The notes below the pieces were generated by a model, which saw only the letters and a list, made by a program, of their open reading frames with translations, was not told the DNA's origin and searched no databases. A program made the translations under genes and the position numbers. Below, one piece after another: positions 1 through 5,662 of a stretch of 19,550 nt of DNA. How positions within the stretch are numbered: position 1 is the first letter of the stretch; the number at the start of each line of letters is the position of its first letter. The stretch is taken from NCBI GenBank assembly GCA_964503685.1, contig CAZDAW010000064.1, positions 1 through 19,550 on the forward strand. The letters are read 5' to 3'. Origin of the DNA: CAZDAW01 sp964503685 (GTDB lineage Bacteria; Chloroflexota; Anaerolineae; Anaerolineales; Anaerolineaceae).

Positions 1-97
1 TCATTGCCAAGGAGCGCCCCTGCGGGATACGCTGCGCTAAGCGGCTGACATCGCACCCGAAGGGCAGCAATCTCTTTCTAGAGATAAGAGAGACTGC
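1..97. repeat. MITE-like interspersed palindromic repeat, one arm (cut by window edge)
   Basis: The stretch opens with TCATTGCCAAGGAGCG and later has GCAATCTCTT (68-77), then a short TCTAGA-containing loop and AAGAGAGACTGC (86-97), which is an imperfect reverse complement of GCAATCTCTT. TCATTGC...AGCAATCTC...GAGATTGC is the layout of a short non-coding repeat found scattered in many bacterial genomes; this comparison is from memory, not a search. The right arm is only about 12 bases long before sequence resembling a methyltransferase gene begins, so the element looks truncated or internally deleted. The outer left end may lie outside the window. A reading frame runs through it by chance. Confidence 0.4.
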
Positions 98-98
98 T

Positions 99-289
99 TT
101 GTTTGGAACATCGGGCAAACTCGATTGGGTGTGGGGGTGGTTATATGTTGCCAGTCATCTGGTCATTGTCGTTTTCAATGCGGTGATTTTACTGCCCAGG
201 CATTCCGAACTGATTGCTGAGCAGAACTCGATGGTTATAAGGAATATGCTGAAAAGGTGCATTACCGCTTGCTGCCGGGTATCTGGTAA
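99..289 (+). pseudogene. Remnant of an isoprenylcysteine carboxyl methyltransferase (ICMT)-family membrane protein gene
   Basis: In one frame 111-221 reads SGKLDWVWGWLYVASH, a hydrophobic segment, then LLPRHSELIAEQ, which matches the amino-terminal pattern of bacterial ICMT-family proteins (GRLDWxxxWLY...NALxLLRRxPELIAER). In a different frame 230-289 reads DGYKEYAEKVHYRLLPGIW and a stop, the pattern that closes these proteins (YxEYxxxVRYRLxPGxW). The roughly 100 or more residues that normally lie between, including the cofactor-binding part, are missing, and the junction near 222-230 changes frame. The amino-terminal end is also disturbed by the palindromic repeat just upstream. This is a dead gene. 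The methyl-transfer function is that of the family, not of this locus. An assembly error that deleted the middle is the main alternative. Confidence 0.65.
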
Positions 290-323
290 TTAACGCAGTG
301 GTATAAATGTCGCACATTTCGGG

Positions 324-342
324 CGGGCAGCGCGCCTGCCCG
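324..342 (+). other. GC-rich hairpin upstream of the esterase gene
   Basis: CGGGCAG (324-330) and CTGCCCG (336-342) form a perfect 7-bp stem with a 5-base loop. No T-run follows, so it is not an obvious intrinsic terminator. An extended -10-like TGTTACAAT lies at 348-356, only 21 bases before the esterase start, with no good -35. The hairpin could end upstream transcription, or lie in or just before the esterase promoter. Confidence 0.35.
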
Positions 343-377
343 GAGTGTGTTACAATCATGGAACGGAGGAAACGAAT

Positions 378-1346
378 ATGCCCATCTTCGACTACCCCAT
401 TGATCAACTTCGAACCTACCTTCCGCCCCGTCAGGAACCTCCAGATTTTGATGCCTTCTGGCAGCAGACGTTGTCAGAAACGCGTTCACACCCACTGGAT
501 GCCCGCTTTGAAGCAGTGGATTTTGGTTTAAAAACCGTGGAGACTTATGATGTTACATTTGCAGGTTATGGGGGACAGCCAATTAAGGGATGGTTTATTG
601 TGCCAAAAAATCATTCAAACAGGCTGCCGGGTGTCGTGGAGTACATCGGCTATGGCGGTGGGCGCAGCCTGCCCATTCGCTGGTTGTTGTGGCCCAGTCT
701 GGGATATGCTTATCTTGTGATGGATACGCGCGGGCAGGGCAGCGGTTGGGAACCCGGCGACACGCCGGACATCCAGCCCGACGGCAGCAGCGTGCATGCG
801 CCGGGCTTTCTTACGCTGGGCATCCTCGATCCGAAAACGTATTATTACCGGCGCCTGTTTGCAGACGCGGTGCGTGCTGTTGAAACCCTCCGTACACACC
901 CGGCGGTTGACCCGGAGCGCATTGCTGTGACCGGTGGAAGTCAGGGCGGCGGGATCACTCTGGCCGTCAGCGGCCTGGAACCGGCAATAAAAGTCGCCAT
1001 GCCAGATGTACCTTTTTTGTGTCATTACCGGCGGGCGGTTGAGTTGACCGACACGTATCCGTATAATGAAATCACTGAGTTCTGCAAAATTCACAACGAT
1101 AAAGTTGCCGCTGTTTTCAATACCCTCTCATATTTCGACGGGGTCAATTTCGCGGCAAGGGCGCACGCCCGGGCGTACTTCAATGTCGGTCTTATGGATA
1201 ATATCTGCCCTCCCTCGACGGTTTTTGCCGCCTATAACCATTACGCCGGCCCTAAACAGATACAGGTTTACGAATTCAACCAGCACGAAGGCGGCGGTAT
1301 TTTCCAGGATTTTGGGAAATCTAAATTCCTGGCGGAAGCTCTATAG
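378..1346 (+). CDS. Acetyl-xylan esterase / cephalosporin-C deacetylase (AXE1 family)
   Basis: This 322-residue alpha/beta-hydrolase removes acetyl groups from xylo-oligosaccharides and, in characterised relatives, from cephalosporin C. The family is usually about 320 residues, so it is full length. The catalytic triad is visible: Ser188 in GGSQGGG, Asp274 in LMDNICPP and His303 in NQHEGGG, with the oxyanion-region RGQG near residue 118. No signal peptide is seen, so it should act in the cytoplasm on imported acetylated sugars. The start at 378 is preferred over an upstream ATG at 345 because GGAGGA (365-370) sits 7 bases before it and the protein then starts with the typical MPxxDxPxxxLxxY. 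It is followed 75 bases later by a transporter on the same strand, consistent with uptake and deacetylation of oligosaccharides. Confidence 0.93.
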   Translation: MPIFDYPIDQLRTYLPPRQEPPDFDAFWQQTLSETRSHPLDARFEAVDFGLKTVETYDVTFAGYGGQPIKGWFIVPKNHSNRLPGVVEYIGYGGGRSLPIRWLLWPSLGYAYLVMDTRGQGSGWEPGDTPDIQPDGSSVHAPGFLTLGILDPKTYYYRRLFADAVRAVETLRTHPAVDPERIAVTGGSQGGGITLAVSGLEPAIKVAMPDVPFLCHYRRAVELTDTYPYNEITEFCKIHNDKVAAVFNTLSYFDGVNFAARAHARAYFNVGLMDNICPPSTVFAAYNHYAGPKQIQVYEFNQHEGGGIFQDFGKSKFLAEAL

Positions 1347-1421
1347 CAAAAAGGTTTATACCCGCCCTGTGATACCAGGATGATCAATGACTTTTCATTG
1401 GTGGAAAGATTAAGGATCAAT

Positions 1422-2654
1422 ATGGCAATATCTGACAACACAATTGCACAAGCGACGAAGGCAGGAAGAAAGAATGGCAACCTTGCCAAGGCGATCGGCT
1501 ATTTTACCGCTTTTATCACCCTGGGGCTAATCAGTGGGGCAATAGGCCCAACGCTGCCTTCTCTGGCAGAGCATACAGGCAGTACATTATCTGCAATCAG
1601 CGTACTTTTCATCCTGCGCAGCCTGGGTTATATCCTTGGTTCTGTCCGCCTGGGTAAATTATATGACCGAATACCTGGACATAAAATCATGGCGGCAGCA
1701 GTGGCATTGATGATGTTGATTGCTGCGCTCATTCCTGCTGTTCCGCGTCTGTGGCTGCTGGCCGCCATTCTCTTTTTGATGGGTTTGGGCGAAAGTTTGA
1801 CCGATGTGGGCGGTAATACACTGCTGGTGTGGGTTTATGGACGTAAAGCTGCTCCTTACCTGAATGGCTTGCACTTCTTCTTTGGGCTTGGCGCATTCAT
1901 TGCGCCTATTATTGTCGCCCAGGCGATGCTGATGACGAATGATATTTATTGGGCTTATTGGACGCTGGCAATCCTCCTGCTGCCGGTGATTATCTATCTG
2001 TTCCGCCTTCCCAGCCCTGTTGTGCAAAACCCTGAAGCTGTTAAAAAAGAAGAGAGTCCCGGCGGCAAAATTGATATCTGGCTGGTCGTCCTCATCGGCG
2101 CTTTCTTCTTCTTTCACGTTGGCGCTGAAGCCAGTTTTGGCGGATGGATTTATACGTATGCGGTAAAACTGAATCTGACGAATACAACAATCGCCGCTTA
2201 TCTGACCTCGGCCTTCTGGGGTTCGATGACCATTGGTCGGCTGGTTGCCATACCGATTTCGGCCCGGGTCCGCCCGCGCTATATTTTGTTCGGAGATCTT
2301 TCAGGCTGTCTGGTCGGTCTGATGGTCATTCTCATCTGGTCAGGCTCGCTGACGGCAACATTTATTGGCACATTTATCTTGGGTGTTTCGATTGGGCCTC
2401 TTTTTGCCAATACCATTTCGTTGGCAGAAAGACGGATGAAACTCACCGGAAAGGTAACCGGCTGGTTTTTTATTGGCACCAGCACTGGAAGTATGATTAT
2501 TCCCTGGCTGATCGGGCAAATGATCGACAATATTGGTCCGCGCTCGATGATGGTTACAAGCGTGGTCGCTATTGTCCTGGCAATCCTCATGTTGGGAATA
2601 TTGATTACTTATTCTGAAAAACACCTCCAGCCTGGTTCTTCGAGGGAGATATGA
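1422..2654 (+). CDS. MFS transporter (FucP/MFSD4-like)
   Basis: The product has about 410 residues with roughly 12 hydrophobic segments and two halves separated by a charged linker (near residues 205-220, KKEESPGGK), as expected for a major-facilitator permease. The region GNTLLVWVYGRKAAPYLNGL followed by HFFFGLGAFIAPII resembles the conserved segment of the Na-glucose/MFSD4 and fucose-permease branch. This suggests a sugar or glycoside substrate, but the substrate cannot be read from sequence. The start at 1422 is chosen because AAGGA (1412-1416) stands 5 bases before it; the longer ATG at 1380 has no ribosome-binding site. Neighbouring esterase and sugar-metabolism-type genes support carbohydrate transport. 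The stop overlaps the start of a ten-codon ORF (ATGA). Confidence 0.85.
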   Translation: MAISDNTIAQATKAGRKNGNLAKAIGYFTAFITLGLISGAIGPTLPSLAEHTGSTLSAISVLFILRSLGYILGSVRLGKLYDRIPGHKIMAAAVALMMLIAALIPAVPRLWLLAAILFLMGLGESLTDVGGNTLLVWVYGRKAAPYLNGLHFFFGLGAFIAPIIVAQAMLMTNDIYWAYWTLAILLLPVIIYLFRLPSPVVQNPEAVKKEESPGGKIDIWLVVLIGAFFFFHVGAEASFGGWIYTYAVKLNLTNTTIAAYLTSAFWGSMTIGRLVAIPISARVRPRYILFGDLSGCLVGLMVILIWSGSLTATFIGTFILGVSIGPLFANTISLAERRMKLTGKVTGWFFIGTSTGSMIIPWLIGQMIDNIGPRSMMVTSVVAIVLAILMLGILITYSEKHLQPGSSREI

Positions 2655-2683
2655 CTCGGAAGTTTTTAGCGTCTTTAAAATGA
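2651..2683 (+). CDS. Ten-codon coupling ORF (MTRKFLASLK) between transporter and DUF299 gene
   Basis: ATG at 2651 overlaps the transporter stop (ATGA, 2651-2654) and has GAGGGAG (2642-2648) just upstream. Its own stop TGA (2681-2683) overlaps the ATG of the next gene at 2680 (ATGA again). The DUF299 gene has no convincing ribosome-binding site of its own, so re-initiation after this mini-ORF would explain how it is translated. The peptide itself has no recognisable function. It could also be chance, since the ribosome-binding sequence lies inside the transporter coding end. Confidence 0.4.
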   Translation: MTRKFLASLK

Positions 2684-3528
2684 TGGCGACAAAGAATGCA
2701 GGTCTGAGTCCAAATGAGGTTCCTCCGATTTACATCGTATCCGGTGGAGTCGGGGCAAGTGGAGAGCAATTGGTTTACACAGTTCTGGCGCAATTTCCGG
2801 GTAACAAAGTGAACGTTATAACCAGACGGAATGTGCGTCATATGGAGCAGTTGGAAAGCATTCTCGATGAAGTTGATAAAACCGGCGGGCTTGTTGTGCT
2901 AACTCTGGTCGACGAGAATTTACGAAATCAGATGATCGCAATGGCCTGCCAGCGAAAAGTTTCGGTTGTCGATTTGATGGGCGATGTGTTATCCTGGTTA
3001 AGCAATGCTCTGGGAAGGGCGCCGCTTGGTCAGCCTGGTCTCTATCGGGAACTCAACAAGGCCTATTTTGACCGAATCGCGGCTATTGATTTTGCCAAAG
3101 CGCATGACGACGGACAAAATCCGCAGGGTTGGCCCTCGGCTGAGATTGTATTAATCGGCGTATCGCGTACGGGTAAAACACCATTGAGTATGTACCTTTC
3201 TGTATTGGGCTGGAAGGTAGCTAATATTCCACTTGTGTTTGGCTCGCCGCCTTCCCCCGCTATATTTACGCTGGATCACCGGCGAGTAATCGGTTTGACG
3301 ATCGAGCCGGGTCAGTTACTCATCCATCGCCAGCAGCGACAGAAAGCGCTCGGCGTTACGGGCGTCTCGGATTATGTCAATCCCGAAAAAATTTATGAAG
3401 AAATCCAGGCGGCGCGAGATATCTTTCGCCGGGGCGGTTTCTCAGTCATCGATGTGACGGATAAACCCATTGAAACAAGCGCCGATGAGATTATTAAACA
3501 CATTTCAAGACTGAACAAAGCAGGATAA
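2680..3528 (+). CDS. Kinase-pyrophosphorylase (DUF299), putative PEP synthase / PPDK regulatory protein
   Basis: The family switches pyruvate phosphate dikinase or PEP synthase on and off by ADP-dependent phosphorylation and phosphate-dependent dephosphorylation of a threonine, controlling pyruvate/PEP interconversion in the cytoplasm. The 282-residue length is normal. The P-loop GVSRTGKT is at residues 160-167, and the family's carboxy-terminal signature follows: IHRQQR (215-220), then FSVIDVT...IETSADEI (254-271). The amino-terminus, usually SDSxGETAE, is here SGGVGASGE (21-29), a notable departure in an otherwise typical protein. No dikinase gene is in the window, so the partner must be elsewhere. 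The start lacks a clear ribosome-binding site but is joined by ATGA to a mini-ORF. It sits one base before the HAD gene start region, so it is co-transcribed. Confidence 0.85.
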   Translation: MMATKNAGLSPNEVPPIYIVSGGVGASGEQLVYTVLAQFPGNKVNVITRRNVRHMEQLESILDEVDKTGGLVVLTLVDENLRNQMIAMACQRKVSVVDLMGDVLSWLSNALGRAPLGQPGLYRELNKAYFDRIAAIDFAKAHDDGQNPQGWPSAEIVLIGVSRTGKTPLSMYLSVLGWKVANIPLVFGSPPSPAIFTLDHRRVIGLTIEPGQLLIHRQQRQKALGVTGVSDYVNPEKIYEEIQAARDIFRRGGFSVIDVTDKPIETSADEIIKHISRLNKAG

Positions 3529-3529
3529 T

Positions 3530-4246
3530 ATGATTAACAATATAAACAAAGCAGCAACGGCCATTATGTTTGATATGGACGGCGTAATAATTGATACTCG
3601 CCAGTCGGTGATAGAGTTTTGGAATTATGTCGCGACAAAATTAGATGTTACCCTGTCGCCCGCTGATTTTGACCGCCATATTTTCGGTTGTCCATCCTCG
3701 CGGACGTTGGATAAGCTTTTTCCGAATCTTGATCAAGCGACCCGGCAATGGGTGTTTGATATGGAAGTCGAGTTTGAAAAGAAGGCGATTTACACTCCCA
3801 TTCGGGGGGCAATTGCCCTGTTGACCGGCTTGCGGGCTTATCACATTCCCCTGGGATTGGTGACAAGCCGTCAGCCATGGGAAATGGAAGGGATCTACCG
3901 TCAGGTGGACGTTGAAAGTTATTTCTCGATTGTGGTGACATCCGGTGATATTACCCAGGGTAAACCGCACCCGGCCTGTTATTTAAAAGGCGCCGAGTTA
4001 TTGAAGATGCCGCCGGAGACATGTCTGGTGTTTGAGGACTCGGTCAGTGGTGTAAGTGCAGGCAGCGCAGCCGGGGCCTTATGTATCGGCGTGCAGCCTT
4101 CTGAGAGTATCGCCAAAAACTTGCTGGATATTGGAGCAGCCGCGGTTGTGCCTGACCTGACGCAGGTAACGGTATCGAAATCCCGCGAAGATCATGAAAT
4201 CTATCTGTCGCTTAACGGAAATGGCCGGATCAAATTAAAACCATAA
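3530..4246 (+). CDS. HAD-superfamily phosphatase, subclass IA (beta-phosphoglucomutase-like)
   Basis: All four HAD motifs are present in this 238-residue protein: the nucleophile in FDMDGV (Asp15, Asp17), motif II in LVTSR (Thr112/Ser113), the lysine in GKPHP (Lys145) and acidic motif IV in FEDS (Glu169, Asp170). The helical cap after motif I (about 20-90) is that of the phosphoglycolate phosphatase/beta-phosphoglucomutase group. It is probably a small sugar-phosphate phosphatase or mutase; the exact substrate is not predictable. CAGGA (3521-3525) lies 4 bases before the ATG and only one base separates it from the DUF299 gene stop, so it is the last gene of the operon. The neighbours point to carbohydrate metabolism. 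Confidence 0.88.
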   Translation: MINNINKAATAIMFDMDGVIIDTRQSVIEFWNYVATKLDVTLSPADFDRHIFGCPSSRTLDKLFPNLDQATRQWVFDMEVEFEKKAIYTPIRGAIALLTGLRAYHIPLGLVTSRQPWEMEGIYRQVDVESYFSIVVTSGDITQGKPHPACYLKGAELLKMPPETCLVFEDSVSGVSAGSAAGALCIGVQPSESIAKNLLDIGAAAVVPDLTQVTVSKSREDHEIYLSLNGNGRIKLKP

Positions 4247-4291
4247 AGTGCTGCTTGCCCACCGATATGTCATAATAACAAGATACTCATT

Positions 4292-4340
4292 AACTTCCTT
4301 TTGTATTTAAAAAGGAGTTTCAACAACCGACAGTCGGTTG
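4292..4340. terminator. Convergent intergenic zone with two inverted repeats
   Basis: Between the convergent HAD and dehydrogenase genes lie an imperfect inverted repeat (AACTTCCTTTT, 4292-4302, against AAAAAGGAGTT, 4309-4319) and, 4 bases later, a perfect palindrome CAACCGACAGTCGGTTG (4324-4340, 7-bp arms, 3-base centre). On the minus strand the palindrome is followed about ten bases later by CTTTTT, so it could end the dehydrogenase transcript. Neither is a textbook terminator. The second also resembles a repressor operator in shape. Confidence 0.4.
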
Positions 4341-4369
4341 ATTGGCCTCTCTGAGCCGGATTTGGATGA

Positions 4370-5398
4370 TTATGCTGACCGTGAACCGTATTGTCTGGCG
4401 ATGGCCGGAATGAGATATTCCTGAAAAGCGCGATCCTGGTCGAAATCAGGCTGCCAACCCCAATCTCTACGGGCTGCGCTGTCGTCCACATCGGCCGGCC
4501 AGCTATCTACAATACCCTGGCGCGCCTTATGCACCTCGAAAGTAATTTCTGAATTAGGGAAGGCTTTTTTGACAATCTGGTAGATCTCTTCTGCAGATGG
4601 GCTGAAACTGGTGACATTATAAACAAGCTGAGTCAGTTTGTCCTTTGGGGCGGCCCATAGTTGAATCAGAGCTTTGACGGCATCAGGCATGGCCATAAAC
4701 GGCAGGCGTGTATCGGGGCGAACGAAACAGGCATATGGCAGCCCCTGGGCAGCGTGGTGCAACATTTCAGGGCCGTAGTCGCTGGTGCCGCCGGTGGGTA
4801 TCGTTACCGCGCTGATCAAACCGGGGAAGCGAATGGCGCGAAAATCGACGCTGTGCGCCTGCCGATCGACGGCAAGTTGGCGGTAATAGTTAGCATAATA
4901 ACGCCCCAGGTGTTCGCAATAAAGTTTGTTGCAGCCGTACATCGTGGTTGGCTGGCAATACTCGTCTTCTTTAATTTTCCCAATACGTTCTTTGGTTTTC
5001 AGGTCAGGCAGTCCATACGCGGCAATGGATGAGGGATAAATAAACTTGACCGATTTACCCTGCCAACCTGCCTGCTCAACGGCCAGACGCAGTAAATTCA
5101 ACGTTCCATCTACATTGATCGTTTGGGCAGCTTCAGGATTGTATTCGGCTTTTGTTGATAGAATGGATGCCAGATGATAGATGGTGCGGATGGCGTATTC
5201 GCTGACTAACCGCCCCAATAACATCTTATCCAGAATATCGCCCAGAATAAATTTATGACAGTAAGGGATCAAACTATCGTCTAACGGCTGAATATCCATC
5301 GCCAGAATTTGAACATCGCCCCTCTCGCCCAAATGAGTGATCAATCCGTGACCGATCTCGCCATTTGCTCCTGTGATCAAAACGACCTCTTTGCGCAT
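4370..5398 (-). CDS. L-threonine 3-dehydrogenase, SDR (GalE-like) type
   Basis: This NAD-dependent enzyme would oxidise L-threonine to 2-amino-3-ketobutyrate in the cytoplasm. The Rossmann glycine motif is GANGEIG (10-16), the catalytic serine region is YPSSIAAYG (121-129), and Tyr154 and Lys158 form YxxxK (YGCNK). What separates it from other extended SDRs is the segment FPGLISAVTIPTGGTSDYG followed by PDTRLPFMAMPDA (228-240), closely matching the SDR-type threonine dehydrogenase consensus. The 342 residues slightly exceed the usual 310-320. AGGAGAGGG (5404-5412 on the complement) precedes the ATG. The usual partner 2-amino-3-ketobutyrate CoA ligase is not nearby. A related sugar epimerase is the alternative. 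Confidence 0.82.
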   Translation of the reverse strand: MRKEVVLITGANGEIGHGLITHLGERGDVQILAMDIQPLDDSLIPYCHKFILGDILDKMLLGRLVSEYAIRTIYHLASILSTKAEYNPEAAQTINVDGTLNLLRLAVEQAGWQGKSVKFIYPSSIAAYGLPDLKTKERIGKIKEDEYCQPTTMYGCNKLYCEHLGRYYANYYRQLAVDRQAHSVDFRAIRFPGLISAVTIPTGGTSDYGPEMLHHAAQGLPYACFVRPDTRLPFMAMPDAVKALIQLWAAPKDKLTQLVYNVTSFSPSAEEIYQIVKKAFPNSEITFEVHKARQGIVDSWPADVDDSAARRDWGWQPDFDQDRAFQEYLIPAIARQYGSRSA

Positions 5399-5422
5399 GG
5401 TTACCCTCTCCTGTGGAATTAA

Positions 5423-5442
5423 ATTATAAACTTATTATAAGT
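5423..5442 (-). promoter_or_regulatory. Candidate -10 region and palindrome upstream of threonine dehydrogenase
   Basis: On the minus strand TATAAT occurs at 5428-5423 and again at 5439-5434. The second lies within ACTTATTATAAGT (5430-5442), a perfect 6-bp inverted repeat around one base. No convincing -35 is placed 16-18 bases further upstream of either. The palindrome could be an operator covering the promoter. Confidence 0.35.
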
Positions 5443-5542
5443 GAAAATGACCGGATTTTCGGTGATTGTTTAGCGATGACATTACTGAAAGCCATAAAAA
5501 GCCCGGCCAAGAGGTAAATTTTCCGCTTTACATTCTGACAGC

Positions 5543-5580
5543 TTTCAGGTAAGATTATTTTGTTAATTTCAGGTAAGATT
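5543..5580 (+). repeat. Direct repeat pair TTTCAGGTAAGATT in the atpA upstream region
   Basis: The 14-base sequence TTTCAGGTAAGATT occurs exactly at 5543-5556 and 5567-5580, a 24-base period. It lies about 85-120 bases before atpA in an AT-rich region between divergent genes. Paired direct sites upstream of an operon are a typical layout for an activator or repressor, but the regulator is unknown. Confidence 0.6.
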
Positions 5581-5623
5581 TATAACAAAAAAATAAAATT
5601 AATGTTATCCTGAATACTATGCG

Positions 5624-5641
5624 ACTTTATCAACTTTATCA
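5624..5641 (+). repeat. Tandem 9-base repeat ACTTTATCA x2 in the atpA leader
   Basis: ACTTTATCA at 5624-5632 is repeated immediately at 5633-5641, ending 21 bases before the atpA start codon. It lies just downstream of TGTTATCCT (5603-5611), an extended -10-like sequence, so it probably falls within the 5' untranslated leader. Its role is unknown. Confidence 0.5.
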
Positions 5642-5662
5642 TTACATACGCCTGGAGGGGCT

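Noticed and set aside
1..97. tRNA or CRISPR repeat at the left edge
   Set aside because: No cloverleaf with a GTTCRA arm can be drawn, and there is no periodic repeat-spacer pattern.
615..1094. 159-residue minus-strand open frame inside the esterase gene
   Set aside because: It lies wholly antisense to a gene with a clear catalytic triad, has no ribosome-binding site seen and reads as low-complexity basic protein; it is a shadow frame.
1659..2117. 152-residue minus-strand open frame inside the transporter gene
   Set aside because: Gln/His/Asn-rich composition is the antisense of hydrophobic codons; no independent signals.
4247..4369. Short plus-strand ORF starting at a TTG after AAAAAGGAG near 4310-4338
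   Set aside because: It would overlap the 3' end of the dehydrogenase, begin inside a palindrome and encode fewer than 35 residues without recognisable features.
4661..5032. 123-residue plus-strand open frame opposite the threonine dehydrogenase
   Set aside because: Antisense to conserved SDR motifs, no ribosome-binding site and no family resemblance.
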